Origin: G963674685 sp964591275 | GTDB lineage: Bacteria; Lernaellota; Lernaellaia; JACKCT01 | Length of the DNA: 48,775 nt | Direction of reading: 5' to 3' | Assembly (NCBI GenBank): GCA_964591275.1 | Contig: CAZQAE010000041.1 | Location: forward strand, 1-48,775 | In this document: positions 36,018 through 44,621 of the stretch, piece after piece | Position numbering within the stretch: position 1 is the stretch's first letter | Layout of the letters: each line of letters opens with the position of its first letter | Notes under the pieces: generated by a model | Databases searched by the model: none | Told to the model about the DNA's origin: nothing | Seen by the model: the letters and a program-made list of their open reading frames with translations, nothing else | Program-made: the position numbers and the translations under genes

Positions 36018-39000
36018 TCAGCAACCGCACATTGAGTTGGAATCGTCGTCGTCATCATCGCCGCCGACGTCATCATCGGCGGCGTCATCATTAGCATCAT
36101 CGTCGGCGTCATCGTCGGAGGCAACCGGAACGCAAGCCTGATTCTCCTCGTCGCAGACTTCATCCGCACCGCATGGATCGCCGGAACTGGAACATAACTG
36201 CAATTCCTCATCACAAATCACTTCGCCGTTGCAGAAGATTCCATCGTCCTCGCATTCGGGGATAAATTGTTGGTCGCAGGCGTCAATTTCATCATTGCAA
36301 TATTCAGCGCCGTTACAGAATAGGCCGTCATCCAGGCACTCAGGTGCGTTGCGGCGCAGGCATTCCTGCGAATCTTCGTCGCAATATTCTTCGCCGTTGC
36401 ACCATAGGTCATCGTCACTGCACACAGGTGCATTCTCATGCCCGCACGCATCGCTCACTTCATCGCACGCTTCGTCGCCGTTGCACCAAAGCGCATCGTC
36501 CGGGCATTCAGGAATATCCAGCCTAACGCAGGCGTCAGCGTCTTCGTCGCAGGATTCAACCCCGTTGCACCAAAGTCCGTCATCGCCGCAATTCGGCGCG
36601 TTGACGCTGGCGCATGAATCGATTTCCTCGTCGCAAGTTTCCTGGCCGTTGCACCAGAAACCATCATCGGGACATTCGGGTGCATTGCGGTGATCGCAGG
36701 CGCTTTCGTCCTCGTTACAAAATTCCTCACCGTTGCAATACAGGGCATCATCCGCGCAGACGGGGGGCGTTCCCGAGACGCACACATCAGCGCTTTCATC
36801 GCACGAGTCGACCCCGTTGCACCACAACCGGTCATCGCTGCACGGCGGCGCTCCCGGAAGGCAGAATCCACTACCGCAGGATTCCGCGCCGTTGCAATAA
36901 AGGCCGTCGTCGCATTCCGGGCTATTTTCACACATGATCGGCCAGCCCCAAAGGCGAATGTTGTCGATCATCCACCACCAATCGTTGTTTGCATTATAAT
37001 AGTGAAAACGCAGTTGCATGGTGTCGAAATCATAAGCGGACAGATCAATGACGGTATCCCCATCGACGCCGGTGCCGCTGTAGCGAGCAAGGTTTTCCCA
37101 AGGACCGCCGTCGAAGCTGATATCGATATCGGCAATATCGGCGCTGTAGGTCCTATACGATTGCGCCAGACGCAACTCAATGTTGCTGTACAAATGCGCC
37201 CAGATCACTTCACTGATAAGTTCCTCATCCATGTTTTCCATATTATAATCCGAGTCGGCGATCATGAAATTTCCTTCCATGTACGCCGAAGAACGCTCGC
37301 CGGGATTCTCGTCGGTCCATGTGAAGGCATCTCCCCCATTGACGATCGTCCATTCATGATCCCATTTTGCTTCATCTTCCCAAGTCTCTTCCCAAAACAG
37401 TTGCGGGCCTTGCGGCTGGGCTTCAATCTCGACGACATTGCCCTCCTGATTGCCAAGTCCGTCAGTCGCGCGCACAACATAAAAATATCTCACGTAATTG
37501 AGCAAAGCATCATCGACGAACTCAGGATTGGAAGTCTCGGCGATGGGATCGTTGAAATCCTGCGTAGCGCTCACCTCGGCACGATAGACCTGATAGCGAA
37601 TCAGCCCGTGAGGATCCATCGCCGCGTCCCAGGAAAGCATCACTACACTGTCGCCCGCCGCAGCCTCGGTCAATCCGGCGAATACGGGAGGCGTCAGATC
37701 AACTTCAATATCCTCCTGCTTATCGGCGGGGCCGCTGCCCGTATCGGCGTCATGATAGACAACATTTACTTCGTCGCCGACCTGTATTCCGATAAAGTCA
37801 TCCGCGCCAGTCGCGTCCAATGAAGTCAAAATAGAACCGGCGAAAGCCCCCGTATCAACTCCCACTTCGCTTAAGGCCACGACTTCGGGAGTCGCTTCGG
37901 CGCTGCTAAACACTTCCACCTCCACTGCTCCGTCTCCGGCCAAATCCGCGTCAGCCACGGTGATCATGATTTCATAACCATCGCCCACCACACTGGGGCT
38001 GACATGCAACATGCCATCGGACCCTGCCGAGGTAGCAATCAGATCGGCCTGGTAAGGCTCATAATCCTGCCCTGTCGCCGTCAACACGTACTCGCCGGGC
38101 AAAGACAGCGCCTCGTCCCATTCGAGCAATAACAAACCACCGACCCCGGTCAATCCGGCAGCGTGGAAATAACCGTCAAGGCTCAAGCCCACCAGGGCTC
38201 CTTCGACGGACACGCCTTCGCTGGAAACGGTCAGGGCGTAGGAGTTTGTTCCGAAAAAGAGGATTCCGGTGTGATCCACGGTCAACGGCCTGGGTTGCCC
38301 GGTCCATAGGGGAACGGAGGCGTCGCCCATAATGTTGTATTTTTCAAAGTACTCTTGCGAAAGGCCGCCGCCGCTATAATGTTCGTAGAGCTTGATCATG
38401 CCGTAAACGGTGAACTCGCCAAGCGTGTAATAGTTCCTGGCAAGGCTATCGTCGAAAATCCCGTCAAAATAACTCCTTTCCAGAATGTCGTCTTCGTCCC
38501 ACTGCGTCGATGTTGATGCGCCCCAAAAGGCGAAACCGCCGGCTGGAACGCGAACCCAGGTTTCGCCAAAGGTCTCGTCGTTGTTATAAACGCCCGTTGA
38601 GCATGCGTGACTGGCGACGAAGGGAAAGCTCGTATTGGTCAGATTCCGAACATCCTCATCGCTTATGGGAGGACCATCAGCCCATCCAGTGTCGTATCCA
38701 TGCCCGCTGTAAATGAGGTAATCGAGTCCGGCGTTGATGTCGGCGATGCATTCTTCGGTGGTGGCAGATTGCGCGTAATATCGCTTGCTGGAAATGAAAC
38801 CGGCGTCAGCCAGATAGTTATCGATCACGTAGTTGTGCGTGCCTTCGGAAACGTCGTTATTGTCGTCCGAAGCCATAAATGTGGCATCCAGAAAATCCTG
38901 CGGATCGGACCAGTTTCCCCACTCATAATGCAGCGTCTTATCGACCATATTCGCCAAATCGTCGTCAGTGCGGGCCGGAAAACGCGAGTAGAACAGTTCC

Positions 39001-40058
39001 GGAAAATAGTCATCGCCCTGAAGCGTGGCGTAATAAAGGTCGGATACTTCCAGAATGTTCCAGTAAGGAATCGTATCGGTGTCGCCGACGAAAAGCAGGA
39101 ATACCGGTGGGATTCCCCAATTATTATAGGCGTCTTCGATATAGGCTTTGATCTCCTCTTTCGTCTGGCCGGTCTCGTCCGTGGAGGCGACCGTCACGTC
39201 GTAGCCCTTCTGCCCTTTCCATTGCGCCAGCGCGGCAAGGTCCGCATTGTCCACAAATTGCGGTGCCGTGATGATGAGATACCCACCGGGAACCGGAACA
39301 TCGGGCACGCTTCCATCCAGCATCGGCGAGGGCTTATCCGATTTCATCATAGTTTCGTTGTTGATAAGCAATTGCCCTGAAATTCCTTGGAACAGTGGAT
39401 TTTGCAAAGCGATGTCGGACGAAACTCCCACACGCGCCGCGTCGTATTCAAAACTGATTTCAACAATCATGCGTCTGGCGACGCGCAGTCGATTGGCGAC
39501 TGCGTCATACTGCACGGGTGCAAATTTCACGGGGACAAAGCGCGCCGCGCGCATCGTGATAACATCGCCGATTCGAGTTGAGGGTCCCGTGAATCCTGCG
39601 TGCCTATAGGCTGCGTGATTGAAATCGAAGACAGCATTTTCCGCCGCGCCGAAAAGCTTGTCCACAGGCGCCTGCGTGGGCCAGATGGGCGAACCGGTTC
39701 CTACCTGATTCAAATCCACAATTTCGTATTCGACGGATTTGATGCTCAAGGCGGCGCCGCCCATGGCGGGCAGCCGCACAAATTGCGTGATGACCGGCAG
39801 TTCCGGCTCGCCGATGACAGGATCAAGACCGCTTCCATTTAGGAGAATCCGGTAAAAGCGCTCGCCGTCGCGATTCTTCACCGGCATAAGGCCGATGGAC
39901 GAAACCTCGACGGAGATAAGAGCATATTTGCCGTCAGCTTCCAGCACCTGCACGCGCAGCGGCTCACCGTCATCAAAATTGATGGTCTGCGCCGAAGCCG
40001 AAGAAAAAATAATCAGCGACAAGCAAAGAATGAGGAATTTCCAAAATCCGGGTCTCAT
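36018..40058 (-). CDS. Secreted gingipain-like C25 Cys protease with Cys-rich repeats and Asp-rich tail
   Basis: 1346 residues; CAGGAG lies 7 bases before the ATG. The signal peptide ends after SSASA (about residue 23). A propeptide-like region (about 30-240) precedes the C25 catalytic domain (about 258-600), with catalytic His453 in YSGHGYDTG and Cys486 in ASHACSTGVY. Two or three Ig/FN3-like modules follow, then a beta-rich module with many Trp. From about residue 1049 there are eight or more repeats of 28 residues, each with four Cys (C, then Cys at +7, +13, +20; for example CPDDALWCNGDEACDE). The tail (1315-1346) is Asp-rich and ends SNSMCGC. It lacks the T9SS-type C-terminal domain of true gingipains. 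It is expected at the cell surface or outside. Confidence 0.9.
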   Translation of the reverse strand: MRPGFWKFLILCLSLIIFSSASAQTINFDDGEPLRVQVLEADGKYALISVEVSSIGLMPVKNRDGERFYRILLNGSGLDPVIGEPELPVITQFVRLPAMGGAALSIKSVEYEIVDLNQVGTGSPIWPTQAPVDKLFGAAENAVFDFNHAAYRHAGFTGPSTRIGDVITMRAARFVPVKFAPVQYDAVANRLRVARRMIVEISFEYDAARVGVSSDIALQNPLFQGISGQLLINNETMMKSDKPSPMLDGSVPDVPVPGGYLIITAPQFVDNADLAALAQWKGQKGYDVTVASTDETGQTKEEIKAYIEDAYNNWGIPPVFLLFVGDTDTIPYWNILEVSDLYYATLQGDDYFPELFYSRFPARTDDDLANMVDKTLHYEWGNWSDPQDFLDATFMASDDNNDVSEGTHNYVIDNYLADAGFISSKRYYAQSATTEECIADINAGLDYLIYSGHGYDTGWADGPPISDEDVRNLTNTSFPFVASHACSTGVYNNDETFGETWVRVPAGGFAFWGASTSTQWDEDDILERSYFDGIFDDSLARNYYTLGEFTVYGMIKLYEHYSGGGLSQEYFEKYNIMGDASVPLWTGQPRPLTVDHTGILFFGTNSYALTVSSEGVSVEGALVGLSLDGYFHAAGLTGVGGLLLLEWDEALSLPGEYVLTATGQDYEPYQADLIATSAGSDGMLHVSPSVVGDGYEIMITVADADLAGDGAVEVEVFSSAEATPEVVALSEVGVDTGAFAGSILTSLDATGADDFIGIQVGDEVNVVYHDADTGSGPADKQEDIEVDLTPPVFAGLTEAAAGDSVVMLSWDAAMDPHGLIRYQVYRAEVSATQDFNDPIAETSNPEFVDDALLNYVRYFYVVRATDGLGNQEGNVVEIEAQPQGPQLFWEETWEDEAKWDHEWTIVNGGDAFTWTDENPGERSSAYMEGNFMIADSDYNMENMDEELISEVIWAHLYSNIELRLAQSYRTYSADIADIDISFDGGPWENLARYSGTGVDGDTVIDLSAYDFDTMQLRFHYYNANNDWWWMIDNIRLWGWPIMCENSPECDDGLYCNGAESCGSGFCLPGAPPCSDDRLWCNGVDSCDESADVCVSGTPPVCADDALYCNGEEFCNEDESACDHRNAPECPDDGFWCNGQETCDEEIDSCASVNAPNCGDDGLWCNGVESCDEDADACVRLDIPECPDDALWCNGDEACDEVSDACGHENAPVCSDDDLWCNGEEYCDEDSQECLRRNAPECLDDGLFCNGAEYCNDEIDACDQQFIPECEDDGIFCNGEVICDEELQLCSSSGDPCGADEVCDEENQACVPVASDDDADDDANDDAADDDVGGDDDDDDSNSMCGC
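36042..36116 (-). repeat. Asp-codon tract at the C-terminus of the C25 protease
   Basis: 25 codons, mostly GAC/GAT, encoding residues 1315-1339, immediately before the last seven residues SNSMCGC. Confidence 0.8.
36174..36914 (-). repeat. Tandem 84-base (28-residue) Cys-rich repeats
   Basis: Eight or so diverged tandem units of 84 bases within the protease gene. Each encodes the frame C..DD.[LW].CNG.E.CDE....C...NAPE. Drift is at codon level while the Cys positions are constant, so this is protein-level conservation and not a CRISPR or satellite. Confidence 0.85.
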
Positions 40059-40398
40059 CTACAGCTCCTGGTTAGTCATGGCTCTCGAACACGAATCGCC
40101 TGGCCCCCGAAAAGGAATTGCCGCCAAAAACAAAACACGGCAAATCAAAAAACACACCCGTCCAACCGCAATCGACACACGGGTCAATTGTGATGTGAAT
40201 CGTCGAATTTTATTGCAGGGAAGTCAAGGTGAATCTGACTTTTCGTGATGCTTGTATCGTCGTAATCCGCGTTTTTCTCCAGGCGCATCAACGCCTTGAT
40301 TTTAGTATCCTTTCTCCTCCTCAATCTTTGGCAGGTTGACGCTGGGGTGAAGCTTCAATACATTGCCTGCCTGCGGGGCAAAACCACTGGAAAGCGCT
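40059..40398. other. Intergenic region, divergent promoters expected
   Basis: About 340 bases between the C25 protease gene (minus) and the PH-like gene (plus). It is somewhat AT-rich and should hold both promoters, but I cannot point to a convincing -35/-10 pair or an RNA gene. Confidence 0.5.
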
Positions 40399-40833
40399 AT
40401 GGCCGATTTGATCAAAAAGGAACTGAGCTGGAGAAGCTGGCCCATTGTCGACCGACCCCGCACGCTGCTGATCGTGCTGCCGATATTTGTGGCGACGCCG
40501 GCGGCGGTTTACGTTTTCACAGGCGAAATCGTCTGGATTTTCATTGCCGCTCTAATTCTCACGCTGGGTTTGCGCGAGTACTTTTTTCCTCTGCGATATA
40601 CGATCAATGAGCAGGGAGTGTGCGTTCATCATCTTCTGTGGAAACGCCGACGGCCATGGAACGAAGTGCGGCGCGTCGTTGCCTCCAAGCACGGAGTATT
40701 TCTGTCCCCCTTCCCCGGACCAAGCCGCCTGGAAAGCTATCGGGGCATATATCTGCGATATGCAAATAACCAAGAGGAAGTGCTGGGGATATTGAATCTG
40801 TGCGTGGATGAATCGCTAAAAGTCAGCCCTTAA
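40399..40833 (+). CDS. Small membrane protein with PH-like domain
   Basis: 144 residues from ATG 40399, 4 bases after GGAAAG; a 40363 start is rejected. Two hydrophobic helices (about residues 22-42 and 45-60) are followed by a beta-rich C-terminus, LRYTINEQGVCVHHLLWKRR..PWNEVRRVV, then SYRGIYLRY. This matches small bacterial PH-domain proteins. Function unknown; it is convergent with the HD-GYP gene. Confidence 0.75.
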   Translation: MADLIKKELSWRSWPIVDRPRTLLIVLPIFVATPAAVYVFTGEIVWIFIAALILTLGLREYFFPLRYTINEQGVCVHHLLWKRRRPWNEVRRVVASKHGVFLSPFPGPSRLESYRGIYLRYANNQEEVLGILNLCVDESLKVSP

Positions 40834-40875
40834 AAAAGCCGCCATCCAGCCATTATGAACCGTCTTTCTGCCGCT

Positions 40876-42846
40876 CTACGATTCCTCCCCACGCAGAACC
40901 TTCAATACAGTCCCCGAACCCGTTTTAATCTCCTCAGCGATTTCCATAGCGAGCTTTTCCTCTTTTTTTGCATCCTGCTTCGAGACGAGGCGCGTGGCGA
41001 GCATTATGGAAAGCATTGGAATCATCTTTTGGAGCAGGACTATGTCGTCGTTGCAAAAAGCTTCACGACTGGTGGAATAGATAGTCAACACGCCATGCAC
41101 TTTCTGCTCGATGGACAGGGGAACGGACATGCACGACAAGTAAGGCACGACAGCCTTTTCCATGTTGGTGAATTCCTGGTCCGGCGGCGGCACAACAACC
41201 GGCATGCCGCATTGATAAACCCAACCGCTGACCCCAGTGCCGACACGCATGTCGTTGCTTGAAAGAAACTCGGCGTCCAGGCCGTCAACGATAGCAGGGC
41301 ACAGGAGCATCCCGGAGTCATCCGGCAAATATATTACCAGCGCGGAAAAAGGAATGACCTCCGAAACCGAAGAAGCGGCAATTTTCAGAGCCGCTGGAAT
41401 ATCTATGTCCTTCGACAACAGCTTCGAAAATCCGCTGAAGAGTTTGAATTCGCGTTGCGCCATTTTCTCTTCGCCGCCCGGCTTCGAATCGATAAAAAGA
41501 TCAGGACTCAAATTCGTCGCCTTGACGATATCCAATATTCGACTATCCACTAACTCCATTCCCTGCTCCAGCTCTTCAACGTGATCCAGGAACACCGCAG
41601 TGATGTTCGGATCGAGAGTCATGCCCATTTCCTGGCGCATGATTTCCATGACCTTGTGGCGCTCCATTTTGGGGCGGTAGGGACGATCCGATCGAATGGC
41701 GTCATACACATCGGCCACGGTAATGATACGACTCTCTAATGGGATCTCCTGCCCGGCCAGACCATCAGGATATCCTCGCCCATTCCATTTCTCGTGATGG
41801 TGTCGCACGATCTTGGCCACAGGAAAATTTATGGGCAGATTTTTAACTATTTCGGAGCCGAGGATCGAATGGGCTTTCATGACCATAAATTCCTGATCCG
41901 TATATTTTCCCGGCTTCTTCAACGTGGCATCGGGAATCGCTATTTTACCGATGTCATGAACTAAAGCGGAAAAGGCCAATCCCTTAAGCCGCTCTTCATC
42001 GTCAATGTCGAGCACCTTGGCCAAACCAACGGCTAGGTGGCGCACCCGGTGCACGTGACCGTGCGTGAAAGGATCCTTGGCGTCAATTGTCAAAGCCAAT
42101 GATTGAACCGTTGACAGCAGAACGTCTTCAAGTTCCTCAATATGGAGCCGCGCCGATTCCTCTTTCTGGAGATAAACTTTCTGCGAGAAGTACAAAAGAG
42201 CGACCAATGGTATCGTTACTACGAAGCCCAGCGGGCCGGACCTGAGGTCCATTATCAGCAAAAGCGTGGCAATAGAGGCACAGCTTATGTAGCCGATGCC
42301 GGTCGGCAGGAAATTCTTGATCCAAAATTTTACCAGGTTGACCTTGTCCGTCAGGCATATGGCGACCGAAACTGTTAGTGTATTTGTCAGATAATAAGCC
42401 AGCGTCATACCCACGATGGGTAGAACGTAAGCGGAGCTGTTTAGACTTCCTCTGACGAACAGCGCATCGAAAACCCCGTAGGCGACGAATATCGAGACAA
42501 TCCCGCCAGCGATATTAAAGGGGATTTTAAAGATGGTGGAGCGCTTGACATTGAATATTGTCAGAATGAATTGACCGATCGTCTCAACGATCAAAGCCGG
42601 AATCAAACCGTACAGCATGAGAATGACAAACACGAAGGCCGTGTTCAAAGAGGTATGGACACTGGAAAAGGGGATTTTCACAGTCATCCGCGCCGTGGCG
42701 ACCGCCAGGGCGAAATAAATAGCCAGGGAAATGTCGGGTTGGCGCAAGAAGGGAAATGAAACGGAGAAAAAGCACACAGAAGCCGCACACAACACCAGGA
42801 AAACAATATAGAGCTTTGTGGCAAACGGAAGGCTGCGGTAACCCAT
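40876..42846 (-). CDS. HD-GYP phosphodiesterase with N-terminal membrane domain and C-terminal GAF
   Basis: 656 residues from ATG 42846, with AAAGGA just upstream. Residues 12-222 are multi-spanning membrane. The HD-GYP domain (about 240-410) has H297-D298 in LVHDIGKIAIPD and HHHEKWNGRGYPDG (349-362), with the GYP triplet intact, so c-di-GMP (or cGAMP) hydrolysis is expected. A GAF-type domain (about 460-630; SALVIYLPDDSG, GTGVSGWVYQ) and a short linker follow. The membrane part may sense an external signal. It is monocistronic. Confidence 0.93.
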   Translation of the reverse strand: MGYRSLPFATKLYIVFLVLCAASVCFFSVSFPFLRQPDISLAIYFALAVATARMTVKIPFSSVHTSLNTAFVFVILMLYGLIPALIVETIGQFILTIFNVKRSTIFKIPFNIAGGIVSIFVAYGVFDALFVRGSLNSSAYVLPIVGMTLAYYLTNTLTVSVAICLTDKVNLVKFWIKNFLPTGIGYISCASIATLLLIMDLRSGPLGFVVTIPLVALLYFSQKVYLQKEESARLHIEELEDVLLSTVQSLALTIDAKDPFTHGHVHRVRHLAVGLAKVLDIDDEERLKGLAFSALVHDIGKIAIPDATLKKPGKYTDQEFMVMKAHSILGSEIVKNLPINFPVAKIVRHHHEKWNGRGYPDGLAGQEIPLESRIITVADVYDAIRSDRPYRPKMERHKVMEIMRQEMGMTLDPNITAVFLDHVEELEQGMELVDSRILDIVKATNLSPDLFIDSKPGGEEKMAQREFKLFSGFSKLLSKDIDIPAALKIAASSVSEVIPFSALVIYLPDDSGMLLCPAIVDGLDAEFLSSNDMRVGTGVSGWVYQCGMPVVVPPPDQEFTNMEKAVVPYLSCMSVPLSIEQKVHGVLTIYSTSREAFCNDDIVLLQKMIPMLSIMLATRLVSKQDAKKEEKLAMEIAEEIKTGSGTVLKVLRGEES

Positions 42847-42943
42847 CTTTTCCTTTGCTTCCTTACGGTCGCCCCGCACGGTTTTAACGCCCTACTTTTT
42901 TTCCATAGGGCCAAAGCATCTGTAACCGAATCGTGCGAGAACA

Positions 42944-42962
42944 AAATTACCTAAAGTAATTT
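42944..42962. promoter_or_regulatory. Inverted repeat AAATTAC-CTAAA-GTAATTT upstream of the HD-GYP gene
   Basis: Perfect 7-base arms with a 5-base spacer, about 100 bases before the HD-GYP start on the minus strand. It is AT-rich, so chance is possible. Confidence 0.25.
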
Positions 42963-43145
42963 CTAGGCAATCATTCTAACTACTTAATATATCATGGATT
43001 ATTTTTTTTGTCCATCACTTTTTTCCAGTGAAAAATGTCTGGCGAAATAGCAATTTATTACACTATGTGGTGTGCGATGCTAAAGGTTGGCACTACAGAT
43101 TGCACAAGTTTTGACTTATGCCATATATATCATATATATAATAAA
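42963..43145. other. AT-rich stretch without a recognised gene
   Basis: Very A+T-rich, with ATATATAT runs around 43125-43142. A plus-strand open frame here runs into the assembly gap and is unconvincing. No RNA gene is seen. Confidence 0.5.
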
Positions 43146-43171
43146 TTAGGAAGCTTTGCCAAGCTTCCTAA
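43146..43171 (-). terminator. Strong hairpin, probable terminator of the repeat protein gene
   Basis: Perfect 11-base arms (TTAGGAAGCTT / AAGCTTCCTAA) with a 4-base loop. On the minus strand it lies about 68 bases after the stop of the repeat gene and is followed by TTTATTATATAT, so a rho-independent terminator is likely there. On the plus strand a T run follows after about 11 bases. Confidence 0.5.
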
Positions 43172-43238
43172 CAATTCGGAACTTTTTTTGTCTGAAATAG
43201 AGGCGCTAATATCCCTCGTCAAAAGACTTAAAGCAGCC

Positions 43239-43791
43239 TTAGACAATGAACGATATCTGGCTCAGATTGACACTGAACCAATTGATGATGCCGGTCCAGC
43301 CAGCGCCCGCTACGACAACGGGTTCAAAAATGAAGAAGCTCTGGANNNNNNNNNNNNNNNNNNNNNNNNNNNNNNNNNNNNNNNNNNNNNNNNNNNNNNN
43401 NNNNNNNNNNNNNNNNNNNNNNNNNNNNNNNNNNNNNNNNNNNNNAGCTCTGGAACCAATTGACGATCCCGGTCCAGCCAGCGCCCGCTACCACGACGGG
43501 TTCAAAAATGAAGTAGCTCTGGAACCAATTGACGATCCCGGTCCAGCCAGCGCCGACAATCTGAATCGGATCGTTGTAGAAAAAGCCCTGGAACCAGTCG
43601 ATCACAACGCCTGTCCAGCCCGCGCCGGCAACCTGCGTCGCTTCTACAATCGCCACATCCTCGCTCTGCGCGTTCATCGGCAAATTGGCCATCGAAAGAA
43701 ACAGCAATTCCCCGATGAAAACCAAGGTGATCAGGATAGCGAAACGTTTTTGAACCTGACTGGTGTCTGACTTTGCAATAATGTTTCTCAT
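43239..43791 (-). CDS. Small exported/membrane protein with 23-residue GAGWTG repeats, interrupted by an assembly gap
   Basis: Starts at ATG 43791 with GAGGG 7 bases upstream. The N-terminal helix (FAILITLVFIGELLFLSM) is a signal anchor or signal peptide; then come tandem repeats of VAGAGWTGIVNWFQS.FIFEPVV, 23 residues each. The N gap (43346-43445) is in the repeat. The nine bases on either side of it (AGCTCTGGA) are identical. Merging them removes 109 bases and restores one frame of 147 codons, ending SQISFIV and a stop at 43239-43241, with four repeats. Real repeat number may be larger. No family is recognised. The repeats are aromatic-rich and amphipathic, so membrane association or self-assembly is possible. 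Confidence 0.72.
43275..43632 (-). repeat. 69-base tandem repeats coding for GAGWTG units
   Basis: The period is 69 bases, broken by the gap. Copies differ at several codons (for example the residue before FIFEPV is Tyr or Phe) while the protein motif stays the same. Confidence 0.75.
43346..43445. other. Assembly gap (100 N)
   Basis: A standard 100-N placeholder within the 69-base repeats; the true length is unknown. Confidence 0.98.
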
Positions 43792-44621
43792 GACGATCCC
43801 TCTTTCCATTTGTTGACGCGTCTTCAAGTCCTCAAGCTTCAAATTTTCCGGCGATGCACACACCACCAGTGTCCACGCAGACCATGCGTGCTCCACTAGT
43901 ATCTCGCCTTCGTTCCAGTTCTTAGACCTTAATTGATTCGATTTGCCTTTCAGCCTGCATGCTCAAGGCTCTGAATGCCTCTCGCGCCCTGCTAAGAAGC
44001 AACTGGTGTGCCAAATCTCAGATCATTCAACAAATATAATGGGTTCCATCCAATATCGAAAGTAACGCTTTAAGGTTTGAGTTGCGCCATGACCGAGTCA
44101 AGTGTTTGAATTATCTGGTCATTTTTCAATACTCGCATTTTCGCGAGTGCGCTTGAGGAAGTGGGGAAAACTAAAGCTATCCTCTAAGTTTTTCAGAAAA
44201 TGAGGCGCTGATTTAATAAGCAGGTCTTTGTCGGCGCGACAATTTTCTCCATTTCCCGGCGAAAACCCGGTGAAATGCTAATTAATCGTCAGTATTTTGT
44301 CGAATTCCATCTTCTTTGCTGGTTTTGAGGATATTTCTATTGTCACAAAAAACAAGCAAGCCTGAATTCCGGGCGAAAAACCAATGCGTCCACCGAGTCA
44401 ACATATTGATAATTATATATTATTTCATTTTTTTACAAGTGATACAACAAAAGCGCCGAATATTTGACACATTATCTAAGGATTTATTTGTCGTTATTTT
44501 GACGAAACTTTCGAGGAAGGGGCTTGGAGACTCGAAAACCGACACCCTACCCCTGCGACATGGGGGCCTCGCCTATTTTCACATCCATTACATCAATTGT
44601 TTTCCCAGAGGGAGGGCAAAA
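43792..44621. other. 830-base intergenic region, AT-rich, no gene recognised
   Basis: It lies upstream of the repeat protein gene and downstream of the secreted protein gene (both minus). It is more AT-rich than its surroundings, with short inverted repeats, for example ACTCGC..GCGAGT at 44131-44148. A plus-strand frame from 44316 has no homologous features and overlaps the downstream gene in antisense. It could hide a regulatory RNA, but no known riboswitch is recognised. Confidence 0.5.

Noticed and set aside
36174..36914. Regular 84-base repeat that could suggest a CRISPR array
   Set aside because: No constant repeats with unique spacers; the period is a multiple of three and encodes conserved Cys residues inside a clear gene.
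36690..37823. Long plus-strand open frame of 377 codons
   Set aside because: Antisense to the Cys-rich repeat and FN3-like part of the C25 protease gene; no family motifs.
43035..43463. Plus-strand frame running into the N gap
   Set aside because: The minus-strand reading has a start site, signal helix and in-frame repeats; the plus frame is an antisense shadow.
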